Positions 1 through 9,240 of a stretch of 64,000 nt of DNA are shown here, one piece after another. The translations under genes were made by a program, and so were the position numbers. The number at the start of each line of letters is the position of its first letter. The first letter of the stretch is position 1. The stretch spans positions 248,001 through 312,000 of the forward strand of contig NZ_QWEY01000004.1 of NCBI RefSeq assembly GCF_003443995.1. The letters are read 5' to 3'. Below the pieces are notes generated by a model. It was given only the letters and a program-made list of their open reading frames with translations, had not been told where the DNA came from and ran no database searches. This DNA is from Pseudotabrizicola alkalilacus (GTDB taxonomy: Bacteria; Pseudomonadota; Alphaproteobacteria; Rhodobacterales; Rhodobacteraceae).

Positions 1-457
1 CGGCACAATAGGCGCTCCACCCTTCATAAGGGTTACTGGCCGCGCCCGAACTGATGGTGATGATGGTGCCGCCGCCTGCGGCCTTCATCACCGGGATTGC
101 AGCGCGCATGCCGTGGAACACGCCCTTGAGATTGACATCGACCGACCGGCCCCAGGCATCGGCGTCGGCATCGGCCAGCCGCGCGATCGGGTCAATCATG
201 CCTGCATTGTTGATCAGCGTATCCAGCCGCCCCCAACGGGCCAGAACGGTCTGCACGGCGGCCTGCATCGCGCCTTGGTCTGCCACATCACAGGGCAGTG
301 CCATGGCCGCGGCACCGATCTGTCCGGACAGGGCCGAAATCTCGCGCTCTGATCGGGCCAGAAGCGCCACGCGCCAGCCTGCCGCCGCAAATTCTCGCGC
401 GGCTGCTGCGCCGATTCCCCGGCTGGCACCGGTGATGATGACGGTCTTTGCACTCAT
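1..457 (-). CDS. SDR-family oxidoreductase, C-terminus off window
   Basis: NAD(P)-dependent short-chain dehydrogenase/reductase. The N-terminal Rossmann motif TGASRGIG follows the start directly, the NNAG motif sits near residue 89, and the catalytic Ser is in the strand reading ITISSGAAS. The catalytic Tyr is probably the one in the last visible residues (WSAY); its partner Lys and the C-terminal half lie beyond the left edge. The ATG at 455-457 is chosen because the nucleotide-binding motif begins within ten residues of it, as is usual in this family. It diverges from the DUF2125 gene at 583. The substrate cannot be inferred. Confidence 0.85.
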   Translation of the reverse strand, partial: MSAKTVIITGASRGIGAAAAREFAAAGWRVALLARSEREISALSGQIGAAAMALPCDVADQGAMQAAVQTVLARWGRLDTLINNAGMIDPIARLADADADAWGRSVDVNLKGVFHGMRAAIPVMKAAGGGTIITISSGAASNPYEGWSAYCA

Positions 458-582
458 GGCCGGTCTCCTTTTGTCTATCAGCGCCAGTTAGCAGCACCGA
501 CCGCCGTTCGGAAAGCCTTGACCTCCCCGCGCGGCGGCGGGAGGATGCCAGCCAAACAGCGGATTTTTCTGAAAGGTGCATC

Positions 583-2079
583 ATGCAACAGTCAATTTGG
601 ACAGCGTCTGCGGCGATTCTTGCGGGCCTTTGCTCTGCACCCGTGATGGCACAAGTCACTCCGGAAGAGGTTTGGCAGGGTTGGCAGAAAATGGGGGCCA
701 GCTATGGTCAGGCCATCACCGCTGATCAGATGGTGCGCAATGGCGATACGCTGGTCGTGTCCGGCATGAAGATCGGTATGGATCAGGACGGTGCCCGGAT
801 TGACGGCGGCATTGACGAACTGCGGTTCCGCGATCTGGGCAATGGCACGGTGGAGGTGACGATGACCGACACCTACAGCATCGACATGACCATGCCCGGC
901 GATGATGGCAAAACGCAGCAGATCGCGCTGGAGCTGAAGCAACCGGGCGTGATCCTGATTGCAGGCGGTAGTCCGACACGCACCGAGTACACCTATAGCG
1001 CGCCCTCGATCACGGTAGACATGCAGATCAGCGAAGATGATAAGGCGCTGGCCGATGTCGATACCACATTGACGGGTCTGGCGGGCATCTACACGCTGGA
1101 TACACAGTCTGCGGCAAGCGTTCTGCAAAGTGCCCTGACGATCGACAGCGTCGAGTTTGCCATGACAGCCGGAACGCCGACCGATGGTGCAACGGTAACC
1201 GGCACTCTGGCCACGCTGAAAGTGGCGTCGGACGGGAATTTCCTGGGCATCGACGCGATGGAGAACATGGCGCAGGCGCTGCGCGACGGTTTCACCGCCG
1301 ATGTCGATTTCAGCTATGGTCAGGGCGATTTTACCATTGATGCCATGGATCAGGGCAAACCCACCAAGATTGTCGCCTCGAACCAGAGCGGCCATTTCCG
1401 CGCCAGCATGGCGGAAGAGGCGCTGCGTTATGGCGCCGGTGGCACCGGCGTGTCGCTGGTGGTGACGGGTGCGGATATTCCCTTCCCCGAGGTGAAGCTG
1501 AGCTATGGTGAGGCGGCGTTTGATTTTCTGATGCCACTGGTGGCGACAGAGGAACCAACCGATTTCACCTTTCTGACCCGGATCGTTGATCTGGCGGTGT
1601 CGGACGAGATCTGGGCCATGTTTGACCCGACTGTCGCACTGCCGCGCGATCCGGCAACGGTTATCATCGACACCAAGGGCAAGGTCCGCCTGACCTCGGA
1701 TCTGATGGACGAACAGGCGATGGCCGCGCTGGGTGAGGCGGCACCGGGAGAGATCCATGCGCTCGATCTGACCGATCTGACCATAAAATTCGCAGGGGCT
1801 GAACTGACCGGCACCGGGGCGATGACATTTGACAACAGCGACACCACCACATTTGACGGTGTGCCTGCCCCGACCGGCAAGATTGACCTGGTGATCCGGG
1901 GCGGCAACGGGCTGTTGGACAAGCTGGTTGCCATGGGCGTGATCCCGCAGGATCAGGCGATGGGCGCGCGGATGATGATTGCAATGTTTGCCAAGCCGGG
2001 TGACGGGCCGGATGTGCTCAACTCGTCGCTGGAGTTTCGCGACAAAGGGTTTTTTGCCAATGGCCAGCGGTTGAAGTAA
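583..2079 (+). CDS. DUF2125 domain-containing periplasmic protein
   Basis: A 498-residue protein with a Sec signal peptide (MQQSIWTASAAILAGLCS, cleavage probably after PVMA). The mature part is beta-rich and repetitive (many short D/G/T-rich strands). It resembles the DUF2125 family as I know it from Rhodobacteraceae, where the function is unknown. The ATG at 583 is preferred over upstream in-frame starts because the signal peptide begins there and AAAGG lies just upstream. A periplasmic or envelope-associated role is inferred from the signal peptide alone. The family assignment is from recognition of overall pattern, not from a catalytic motif. Confidence 0.75.
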   Translation: MQQSIWTASAAILAGLCSAPVMAQVTPEEVWQGWQKMGASYGQAITADQMVRNGDTLVVSGMKIGMDQDGARIDGGIDELRFRDLGNGTVEVTMTDTYSIDMTMPGDDGKTQQIALELKQPGVILIAGGSPTRTEYTYSAPSITVDMQISEDDKALADVDTTLTGLAGIYTLDTQSAASVLQSALTIDSVEFAMTAGTPTDGATVTGTLATLKVASDGNFLGIDAMENMAQALRDGFTADVDFSYGQGDFTIDAMDQGKPTKIVASNQSGHFRASMAEEALRYGAGGTGVSLVVTGADIPFPEVKLSYGEAAFDFLMPLVATEEPTDFTFLTRIVDLAVSDEIWAMFDPTVALPRDPATVIIDTKGKVRLTSDLMDEQAMAALGEAAPGEIHALDLTDLTIKFAGAELTGTGAMTFDNSDTTTFDGVPAPTGKIDLVIRGGNGLLDKLVAMGVIPQDQAMGARMMIAMFAKPGDGPDVLNSSLEFRDKGFFANGQRLK

Positions 2080-2093
2080 TCGCCACTGCGGCA

Positions 2094-2110
2094 GGCCCCG
2101 CACCGGGGCC
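2094..2110 (+). terminator. GC-rich hairpin after the DUF2125 gene
   Basis: A perfect 7-bp inverted repeat, GGCCCCG/CGGGGCC with a 3-nt loop, begins 15 bases after the stop codon. There is no T-tract behind it, so it may be an mRNA-stabilising stem or a weak terminator rather than a classical intrinsic terminator. Confidence 0.4.
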
Positions 2111-2193
2111 GCCCCTGTGGTTTGCAGGTGGTGACTTGCAGGCTGATGCCTGACGGACTACCTCGGCCAGAGCACAGTGCAAGGAATTCCCAC

Positions 2194-3534
2194 ATGACCG
2201 ATCTTTCGCGCCTGACCGATGCCCTTTTGTCAGCCGCCCGCCGTGCCGGGGCGGATCAGGCCGATGCGCTGGCGATGGATGGCACCTCGCTGTCGATCGA
2301 CATCCGAGCGGGCAAGCTGGAACAGGCAGAGCGGTCAGAGGGCATCGAAATCGGTCTGCGGGTGCTGATCGGCGGGCGGCAGGCCTGTGTCTCGGCGTCG
2401 GATGTATCGGATGCGACGATTGCCGCGCTGGCCGAACGCGCTGTGGCCATGGCGCGCGAGGCCCCGGTTGATCCCTATGCCGGGCTGGCGGAGCCGGAGC
2501 AGATCGCGCGGGACTGGGATCTGGCAGCACTGGAACTGGCCGATCCGGCGGCAGAGCCGGGGGCGGCAGCGCTGGAGGCGGCGGCGCGCGCGGTCGAAGC
2601 CGCAGCAATGGACCGGGCCGGGATCACGCAGGTCGAGGCATCGGCCAGCTATGGGCGTCGGGCGATGCATCTGGCGGCGTCGAACGGGTTTTCGGGCGGC
2701 TATGGGCGCACCTCGCATTCGCTGTCAGCGGTGGCCTTTACCGGGACCGGGACCGCGATGGAGCGGGACTGGGCGGCCGAGGGTCGGATCTTTGCCAGTG
2801 ATATGCCGGGCGCGGAAGGCATCGGCCGTCTGGCCAGCGAGCGTGCCTTGCAGCGCGCGGGGGCGGTGCGGCCAAAGACCGGCACATATCCGGTGCTGTT
2901 TGACGAACGGGTGGCGTCCAGCCTGATCGGACATTTGCTGTCGGCAACCAATGGCGCGGCAATTGCGCGGGGGGCATCCTGGCTGCGCGATGCTTTGGGC
3001 CAACAGGTGCTGCCCGCGCAGCTGTCGGTGGTTGAGGATCCGCACCGAGTACGGATCAGCGCCAGTCGCCCGTTTGACGGCGAGGGCCTGCCGACCCAAC
3101 GGCGCGTGATCGTGGAAAACGGTGTGCTGACCGGCTGGACGCTGGATCTGGCGACCGGACGCAAGCTGGGGATGCCCTCGACCGCCAATGCGGCGCGCGG
3201 GGCCTCGTCGCCGCCGTCACCCTCGACCAGCAACATTGACCTGACCCCCGGAACGGTCAGCCGCGATGAACTGGTCGCGCAGATGGGCACCGGGCTTTTG
3301 GTGACCTCGATGATCGGGTCTACCATCAGCGCGACCACGGGCGATTATTCGCGCGGCGCGGCGGGGTTCTGGGTGGAGAATGGCGTGATCCAGTACCCGG
3401 TCAACGAATGCACCATCGCGGGAAACCTGCGTGACATGCTGCTGCGGATTATTCCCGCGAATGACGCCCGCGCGCATCTGTCGACGCGGGTTCCGTCGCT
3501 GTTGATTGATGGGATGACCCTTGCCGGGGCGTGA
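2194..3534 (+). CDS. pmbA: TldD/PmbA family protein (TldE/PmbA)
   Basis: A 446-residue TldE/PmbA-type protein. In Enterobacteria TldD and TldE form a heteromeric metalloprotease used in microcin B17 maturation and CcdA turnover; TldD carries the HExxxH zinc motif and TldE does not. No HExxxH is present here, which fits TldE. Family-typical elements include the N-terminal region with GIEIGLRVLIGG and the C-terminal stretch SMIGSTISATTGDYSRGAAG. The ATG at 2194 is chosen because an AAGGAA ribosome site lies 8 bases upstream; the open frame extends further upstream without a homologous-looking sequence. It overlaps the next gene by 14 bases. No tldD is in the window. Confidence 0.9.
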   Translation: MTDLSRLTDALLSAARRAGADQADALAMDGTSLSIDIRAGKLEQAERSEGIEIGLRVLIGGRQACVSASDVSDATIAALAERAVAMAREAPVDPYAGLAEPEQIARDWDLAALELADPAAEPGAAALEAAARAVEAAAMDRAGITQVEASASYGRRAMHLAASNGFSGGYGRTSHSLSAVAFTGTGTAMERDWAAEGRIFASDMPGAEGIGRLASERALQRAGAVRPKTGTYPVLFDERVASSLIGHLLSATNGAAIARGASWLRDALGQQVLPAQLSVVEDPHRVRISASRPFDGEGLPTQRRVIVENGVLTGWTLDLATGRKLGMPSTANAARGASSPPSPSTSNIDLTPGTVSRDELVAQMGTGLLVTSMIGSTISATTGDYSRGAAGFWVENGVIQYPVNECTIAGNLRDMLLRIIPANDARAHLSTRVPSLLIDGMTLAGA

Positions 3535-4291
3535 TCTGGAGCTGCTGGCTGACGCCGCCCGCGCTGCGGGCGCGATTGCCATGCGGTTCTGGCGGCAAAA
3601 TCCGCAAGTCTGGGACAAGGGCGGCGAACATGGTCCAGTGTCCGAGGCGGATCTGGCCGTCAACGGAATGCTGAAGAAAACCTTGCTGGAAGCTCGGCCT
3701 GATTACGGCTGGCTGTCAGAGGAAACGCCCGACACGACGGATCGCCTGACGGCAAAGCGGGTGTTCATAGTGGACCCGATTGACGGCACCCGCGCTTTTG
3801 TGGCCGGGGAAGACAACTTTGCCGTGTCGCTTGCCGTGGCTGAAGTGGGTCGCGTGATTGCGGGGGCTGTGATGATGCCAGCCAAGAACAGGCTCTACAC
3901 CGGCGAAACCGGTGGGCCTGCCCGGTGCAACAGCGATGTGATCAGGGCCGGGACGCGGAGCGATCTGGTCGGATCAAATCTGCTGGCGACCAAAGCCAAT
4001 ATGGAGCCGTCGCACTGGCCGGGCGGTGTGCCAGAGCTGAAGCGCAGCTTTCGCACCTCGCTGGCTTATCGGCTGTGTCTGGCCGCCGAGGGGCGCTATG
4101 ACGGGATGATCACCTTTCGTGACACCTGGGAATGGGACATCGCGGCGGGCAGCCTGATTTGCGAATGTGCCGGGGCGCGGGTGACAGACCGGGTCGGAAC
4201 GGCTTTGCGGTTCAACTCTCCCGCCGCAATGACGGCTGGGGTGATTGCAACGAACCCTGCCCTGCATCACGCGATCATGGCGCGGCTGTAA
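3521..4291 (+). CDS. inositol monophosphatase family (CysQ-like) phosphatase
   Basis: A 256-residue Mg2+/Li+-sensitive phosphatase-fold protein. The three metal-site motifs are all present: WLSEETPD (Glu ligand), DPIDGTRAF (the DPIDGT signature) and WDIAAG near the C-terminus. This family includes inositol-1-phosphatase and 3'(2'),5'-bisphosphate nucleotidase (CysQ), and the sequence alone does not decide which. The best start is a TTG at 3521 inside the end of pmbA, implying translational coupling. A bidirectional terminator follows immediately. Confidence 0.88.
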   Translation: MPGRDLELLADAARAAGAIAMRFWRQNPQVWDKGGEHGPVSEADLAVNGMLKKTLLEARPDYGWLSEETPDTTDRLTAKRVFIVDPIDGTRAFVAGEDNFAVSLAVAEVGRVIAGAVMMPAKNRLYTGETGGPARCNSDVIRAGTRSDLVGSNLLATKANMEPSHWPGGVPELKRSFRTSLAYRLCLAAEGRYDGMITFRDTWEWDIAAGSLICECAGARVTDRVGTALRFNSPAAMTAGVIATNPALHHAIMARL

Positions 4292-4294
4292 CGA

Positions 4295-4324
4295 AAAAGG
4301 GGAATGCCGCAGCTTTCCCCTTTT
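4295..4324. terminator. bidirectional intrinsic terminator
   Basis: AAAAGGGGAA and TTCCCCTTTT form a perfect 10-bp stem around a 10-nt loop, with A and T runs at the outer ends so that it can work on either strand. It lies between two convergent genes, the phosphatase ending at 4291 and the helicase ending at 4347. Confidence 0.8.
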
Positions 4325-4346
4325 GTCGTTTCAGATGTTTGCCGGT

Positions 4347-6638
4347 TCAGCGCTTTGCGCCCTTTGGCGGGACAAAGCGTTTGGACGTATCCTTTGCATC
4401 AGCCCGCGGGCGGGCCGGGGCGTCAGACTTGCGGGCAAATGGTTTTTTGCCGTCGCCAGCAGGCTTGAACCCTGCGGGCTTGCCCGCCGGTTTGCCTTTG
4501 GTGAAAGGCCGCGCGTCATCACCCTTTGGCGCATAGGGGCGCTTTTCCGCCCGGTCGCCTTCGGCCTTTGGCTTATAGCCGGTGCCTTCGGACGCATGGC
4601 TTTTGAACCCTGCAGCGCGGGCTGGTTTGTCAGCGCTGCCACCAAAGGATTTGAAGCCTGCCGATTTGAACTTGGCACCACCCGCCGGGCCATCTTCGCG
4701 CTTGGCATAGGGCTTGCGCTCTGCGCCGTCGCGTGGAGCATAGGGCTTGCGGTCGCCGTCTTCGCGCTTGGCATAAGGCTTGCGCTCTGCACCCTCACGC
4801 GGGGCGTAGGGCTTGCGCTCGGCATCATCGCGTTTGGCATAGGGCGTGCGTTCCGCAGCGGCGCGCGGTGCGTAGGGCTTGTCTTCACGCGGGGTATAAG
4901 GCTTGCGCTCGGCATCGTCGCGCTTGACGTAAGGTTTGCGCGCCGGTGCCGGAGCAGCGACGATGGCTTCATCCTCGACCACACGCGACGGCTTTGGCTT
5001 ATAGGCCGGGCGATCATCGCGCACAGGGCGCGGCGCACGCTCAGGCCGGTCAAGGCTCGGCTCGCCTTCCATGCGCGACATGATCAGGCCAGCTTCCAGC
5101 TCCAGCTGCGGGCCAAAGCGACCAGCCAGCGGTTCGGCGATCTGAACGTAAGTCACATCTTCCTTGACCCGGATCGCGCCGATCCCGTCCTTGGAGATAC
5201 CGGCACCATCACAGATCTTCGGCAGGATCCAGCGTGCCTCGGCCCGACCGGAATGGCCGACCGTCAGGGTAAACCAGACCGACGGGCCAAATTCGCTGCG
5301 CTCGCGCGGGGCGGAGGCAGGCGGCGGCGGCAGGCTGTCGGACAGCACTTCCGGTGCGGACCGACCTTCGCGCCACAGGCGAATAAAGGCGGCGGTGGTT
5401 TGTTCTGCGCCAAAACGCTCGATCAGGGTGGCGACCATGGCGGATTCGTCGCCGACAGCTTCGGTCAGGGACGGGTGTTCCAGAATGCGCTGGTCATCCT
5501 TGGCCTGCACTTCCTCGGCGCTCGGGGCTTTGACCCATTGCGCCACAACTTTGGCGCCGGCCAGTAGACGCTGTGCCTTTTTCGCCTCAGCCGGTGGCAC
5601 GATCAGCGCGGAAACACCTTTGGCTCCGGCGCGGCCGGTCCGGCCAGAGCGGTGCAGCAGGGTATCAGAGTTCGACGGCAGATCGGCGTGAATCACCAGT
5701 TCCAGACCCGGAAGGTCGATGCCGCGCGCGGCCACGTCAGTCGCGATACAAACGCGCGCGCGCCCGTCACGCAGCGATTGCAGCGCGTGGGTACGCTCCT
5801 GCTGCGACAACTCTCCCGACAGGGCCACAGCCTGAAACCCACGATTGGTCATGCGCGCCATCAGATGAGTCACGTTCATCCGTGTTTTGCAAAACACGAT
5901 GGCGGTCGGCGCATCGTAATAGCGCAGCGTGTTGAAAATCGCATGCTCCCGGTCACGCGCGGCAACCGACATGGCGCGATATTCGATATCGGCATGCTGT
6001 TTGGTTTCGCCCTTGGCGATGATGCGCATCGCATCGCGCTGGAAGGTGCGGGCCAGCGTTTCGATCTCTTTCGGCACAGTCGCCGAAAACATCAGCGTGC
6101 GGCGATCCTGTGGGGCAGCGCCCAGAATGAATTCCAGATCTTCGGCAAAGCCCAGATCCAGCATCTCGTCGGCTTCATCCAGCACGGTGGCGCGGCAGAA
6201 CGACAGATCCAGCGACCCGCGTTCGATATGGTCACGCAAACGGCCGGGTGTGCCGACGACAATATGCGTGCCGCGATCCAGCACACGCTTTTCGGTGCGG
6301 TAATCCATGCCACCGACACAAGACGCAATCTGCGCGCCTGCGACGCCATAAAGCCAGTCCAGCTCGCGCTTGACCTGCAGGGCCAGTTCGCGCGTCGGGG
6401 CAACGACCAGCGCAATCGGCTTGTCGGCATAAAGCAGGCGGTCAGAGCCTGCGAGAATTTCCGGCGCAATCGCCAGACCAAAGGCCACGGTCTTGCCCGA
6501 GCCGGTCTGCGCCGAAACCAGCAGGTCACGACCCTCGACGCCATCGGCCAGAACAGCCATTTGCACTGCCGTAAGGGCTTCATAGCCCTTGGCTTCCAAA
6601 GCCTGCGCCAGCGGCGCGGCCACGTTCATATCGATCAT
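4347..6638 (-). CDS. DEAD-box ATP-dependent RNA helicase with long basic tail
   Basis: A 763-residue RNA helicase. All core motifs are visible: AQTGSGKT (I), PTRELA (Ia), TPGRLRDH (Ib), VLDEADEML (II), SAT (III), ATDVAARGID (V) and HRSGRTGRAG (VI). After the core, around residues 440-510, a DbpA-type RNA-binding domain is likely. The last ~240 residues are low-complexity, rich in K, R, P, Y and A, with repeats of the type ERKPYAPR/ERKPYAKR. Role: unwinding of structured RNA, probably in ribosome assembly or cold adaptation. The start at 6638 puts the family-like beginning (MNVAAPLAQALEAKGYEALT) close to the N-terminus; an in-frame ATG at 6665 and an open frame to 6839 are alternatives. Confidence 0.93.
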   Translation of the reverse strand: MIDMNVAAPLAQALEAKGYEALTAVQMAVLADGVEGRDLLVSAQTGSGKTVAFGLAIAPEILAGSDRLLYADKPIALVVAPTRELALQVKRELDWLYGVAGAQIASCVGGMDYRTEKRVLDRGTHIVVGTPGRLRDHIERGSLDLSFCRATVLDEADEMLDLGFAEDLEFILGAAPQDRRTLMFSATVPKEIETLARTFQRDAMRIIAKGETKQHADIEYRAMSVAARDREHAIFNTLRYYDAPTAIVFCKTRMNVTHLMARMTNRGFQAVALSGELSQQERTHALQSLRDGRARVCIATDVAARGIDLPGLELVIHADLPSNSDTLLHRSGRTGRAGAKGVSALIVPPAEAKKAQRLLAGAKVVAQWVKAPSAEEVQAKDDQRILEHPSLTEAVGDESAMVATLIERFGAEQTTAAFIRLWREGRSAPEVLSDSLPPPPASAPRERSEFGPSVWFTLTVGHSGRAEARWILPKICDGAGISKDGIGAIRVKEDVTYVQIAEPLAGRFGPQLELEAGLIMSRMEGEPSLDRPERAPRPVRDDRPAYKPKPSRVVEDEAIVAAPAPARKPYVKRDDAERKPYTPREDKPYAPRAAAERTPYAKRDDAERKPYAPREGAERKPYAKREDGDRKPYAPRDGAERKPYAKREDGPAGGAKFKSAGFKSFGGSADKPARAAGFKSHASEGTGYKPKAEGDRAEKRPYAPKGDDARPFTKGKPAGKPAGFKPAGDGKKPFARKSDAPARPRADAKDTSKRFVPPKGAKR

Positions 6639-6916
6639 ATTTCTGTCCAAAAAGGAGGATGCCATTGCATCCGTGAAGCCCTGTGCGGCGCCTTCTTTCC
6701 CTTTTGGCCGTGGGCCTCCTCGCCCGACGTGCCCCCGGAATCCTCGGGCCGACATCAGCGCCAATAGCGCAAACCGGGCCGGATGTATAGCGAAACTGAC
6801 AAAGCCACTGGTTTCAAGCGCTGGAACGCTGCGGTCCATTTCCTTGAAGCCGGGATTTGGGCGTTGTCAGAAGCGGTCAAAGGGCCTGACAGTCGCCCCA
6901 AAGATCAGGGGCAGAC

Positions 6917-8206
6917 ATGAACGGAACACATTTCAAAAAGGGCAGCGTTGAGAGGGTGCAGGCGGCTGACCTTTCGGCAAGTGTCAGCGCCCTGCTCTGT
7001 GATCTGGAAGCCGGGGGAGAGGACACGGCGCGGCGTATGGCGCGCGAGTTGGATGGCTATACCGGCGACATCATCTTGTCCGCACAGGCCATCGCCGAGG
7101 CTTGCGCCCGCGTGCCGCAAGGGCTGAAAGACGACATCGCCTATGCGCATGAAAACATTGCCCGCTTTGCACAGGCCCAGCGTGACAGCATCACCGAAAC
7201 CGAGGTGGAGCTGCGCCCCGGCCTGACCGTCGGACAGCGGCTGATCCCGGTGCAGGCGGCTGGTTGTTATATTCCGGGGGGGCGTTACAGCCATATCGCC
7301 AGTGCCATGATGACTGTGACCACGGCGCGGGTTGCAGGAGTGCCGCACATCGCCGCCGTCTCGCCGCCACGTGCCGGGGCAGCGGGCGGCATCCCGGATG
7401 CGATCCTCTACACCCTGCACCATTGCGGCGCTGACCGGATTCTGGCGCTGGGTGGGATACAGGGAATTGCCGCCATGGCATTCGGCCTGTTCGGGCTGCC
7501 CCGCGCCGATATCCTTGTTGGGCCGGGCAACCCCTATGTCGCCGAGGCCAAGCGGCTGCTCTATGGTCGTGTCGGCATTGATATGGTGGCGGGGCCAACC
7601 GACTCACTTGTGATCGCGGATGCCACGGCAGATCCGCTGACCGTGGCTTGGGATCTGATCGGGCAGGCGGAGCATGGCGCAAACTCGCCGGTCTGGCTGG
7701 TGACCGACTGTGCCGCGCTGGCGTCCGAGGTGGCCCGACTCGCGCCGCTGTGCGCGGCCGAATTGCCGCAGCCGAACCGCGCCGCAGCCGAGGCGGCGTG
7801 GCAGGGTCTGGGCGAGATCATTTTGTGCCCTGACCGTGAGGCGATGGCCGCAGAGGCCGACCGCATCGCGCCCGAGCATCTGCACGTGCAGGCCGCCGAT
7901 CTGGACTGGTGGAAGCGCCGCCTCACCGCCTATGGCTCGCTGTTTCTGGGGGCCGAATCCACCGTGGCCTTTGGCGACAAGGCGGCAGGCACCAACCATG
8001 TCCTGCCGACATCGGGTGCCGCGCGCTACACGGGTGGTTTGTCGGTCCACAAGTTCCTGAAAACCGTCACCTGGCAGCGCGTCACCGCCGAGGCTCTGCC
8101 GCGTCTGGCCGCTGTCACTGCCAACATCAGCCGATTTGAGGGGATGGAGGGCCACGCCCGCACCGCCGATCTGCGGCTGGAAAAGTACGCCGCACGTTCG
8201 ATCTGA
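6917..8206 (+). CDS. hpsN: HisD-family dehydrogenase, probable sulfopropanediol 3-dehydrogenase
   Basis: A 429-residue member of the histidinol dehydrogenase family. The zinc ligands and catalytic pair known from HisD are retained: Q and H in GQAEHG, E-H in APEHLHV, D in [14 protein letters not shown] and H in EGMEGH. It is unlikely to be the biosynthetic HisD: no his genes are nearby, and the next gene is a cysteate-lyase-like enzyme. HpsN oxidises (R)-2,3-dihydroxypropane-1-sulfonate (DHPS) to sulfolactate with NAD+. Downstream steps via sulfopyruvate and cysteate would feed the CuyA-like neighbour. The ATG at 6917 follows an AGGGGC ribosome site. The HpsN call depends on context; another polyol or aminoalcohol substrate is possible. 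Confidence 0.68.
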   Translation: MNGTHFKKGSVERVQAADLSASVSALLCDLEAGGEDTARRMARELDGYTGDIILSAQAIAEACARVPQGLKDDIAYAHENIARFAQAQRDSITETEVELRPGLTVGQRLIPVQAAGCYIPGGRYSHIASAMMTVTTARVAGVPHIAAVSPPRAGAAGGIPDAILYTLHHCGADRILALGGIQGIAAMAFGLFGLPRADILVGPGNPYVAEAKRLLYGRVGIDMVAGPTDSLVIADATADPLTVAWDLIGQAEHGANSPVWLVTDCAALASEVARLAPLCAAELPQPNRAAAEAAWQGLGEIILCPDREAMAAEADRIAPEHLHVQAADLDWWKRRLTAYGSLFLGAESTVAFGDKAAGTNHVLPTSGAARYTGGLSVHKFLKTVTWQRVTAEALPRLAAVTANISRFEGMEGHARTADLRLEKYAARSI

Positions 8207-8238
8207 CCCGCTTTCTATCATCCAGAAAGACACTCATC

Positions 8239-9240
8239 ATGCATCTCTCCCGCTTTCCCCGTGTCCGTCTTGCCCATCTTCCCACGCCCCTTGAACCAAT
8301 GCCGCGCCTGTCCGCCCTGCTTGGAGGGCCGGAGGTGTGGATCAAGCGTGACGACTGCACCGGGCTGTCAACGGGGGGCAACAAGACCCGCAAGCTGGAG
8401 TTCCTGATGGCCGAGGCGATGGAACAGGGGGCCGATATGGTGCTGACGCAAGGCGCGACGCAGTCGAACCACGCGCGGCAGACGGCGGCGGCAGCGGCAA
8501 AGCTGGGGCTGGATTGCCATATCCTGCTGGAGGACCGAACCGGGTATAATGAACCGAATTACCGGCTGAACGGCAATGTGCTGCTTGACGTGCTGCACGG
8601 CGCGACCATCGAACATCGCGGGCCTGGGCTGGACATGAACGCCGAGCTTTTGGCGATGACAGAGACATTTCGGGCCAAGGGGCGGCGGCCCTATGCCATT
8701 CCGGGCGGCGGGTCGAATGCGACCGGCGCTCTGGGTTATGTCAACTGCGCGCTGGAACTGCTGGGGCAGATGGTGGATCGCGGGATCAGCTTTGATCATA
8801 TGGTCACCGCCACCGGATCGGCAGGCACCCATGCCGGGCTGATCGTGGGGCTGAAAGCTCTGAACGCGCAATTGCCGCTGCTGGGCATCGGCGTGCGCGC
8901 GCCAAAGGATGTGCAAGAGGCCAATGTCTTCCGTCTGGCGCAGGCAGTCGAGGAAAAGCTGGGCACGCCGGGTGTGGTGGCGCGGGGCGATGTCGTCGCG
9001 AATTGCGACTACATCGGGCAAGGCTATGGCATCCCCGCCGAGAGCACGCTGGAAGCCATCAATATTTTCGCGCGGCAAGAGGCGATCTTGCTCGACCCGG
9101 TCTATTCGGGCAAAGGCGCTGCCGGGCTGATTGACCTGATCCGCAAGGGACATTTCAAAAAGGACGAGCGGGTGGTGTTTCTGCACACTGGCGGGGCCAT
9201 CGGCCTGACCGGTTATACCCACGTGCTGCCACACGCATGA
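8239..9240 (+). CDS. cuyA: PLP-dependent L-cysteate sulfo-lyase / D-cysteine desulfhydrase family
   Basis: A 333-residue fold-type II PLP enzyme. The PLP lysine is in [11 protein letters not shown], the substrate loop is [14 protein letters not shown], the phosphate-binding loop is probably in the [10 protein letters not shown] region, and [19 protein letters not shown] is near the C-terminus. The family contains D-cysteine desulfhydrase, ACC deaminase and L-cysteate sulfo-lyase (CuyA), which turns L-cysteate into pyruvate, ammonium and sulfite. The start [19 protein letters not shown] resembles Roseobacter CuyA as I remember it. Context (HpsN-like gene 32 bases upstream) supports CuyA. It ends in an ATGA overlap with the racemase gene. 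No sulfite exporter (CuyZ/TauZ) or sulfite dehydrogenase is nearby. Confidence 0.72.
   Translation: MHLSRFPRVRLAHLPTPLEPMPRLSALLGGPEVWIKRDDCTGLSTGGNKTRKLEFLMAEAMEQGADMVLTQGATQSNHARQTAAAAAKLGLDCHILLEDRTGYNEPNYRLNGNVLLDVLHGATIEHRGPGLDMNAELLAMTETFRAKGRRPYAIPGGGSNATGALGYVNCALELLGQMVDRGISFDHMVTATGSAGTHAGLIVGLKALNAQLPLLGIGVRAPKDVQEANVFRLAQAVEEKLGTPGVVARGDVVANCDYIGQGYGIPAESTLEAINIFARQEAILLDPVYSGKGAAGLIDLIRKGHFKKDERVVFLHTGGAIGLTGYTHVLPHA

Noticed and set aside
592-2103. Minus-strand frame of 503 codons opposite the DUF2125 gene
   Set aside because: His/Arg/Gln-rich composition typical of antisense frames in high-G+C DNA; the plus frame has a signal peptide and coherent sequence.
4245-5567. Long plus-strand frame (440 codons) opposite the helicase gene
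   Set aside because: It is the antisense reading of the repetitive RKPYAPR tail; the minus strand has all DEAD-box motifs and a proper reading, while the plus product is low-complexity with no recognisable domain.
6917-8206. Biosynthetic histidinol dehydrogenase (hisD)
   Set aside because: Catalytic residues are shared with HisD, but no his genes are nearby and a cysteate-lyase-like gene follows, so a paralogue such as HpsN is more likely.
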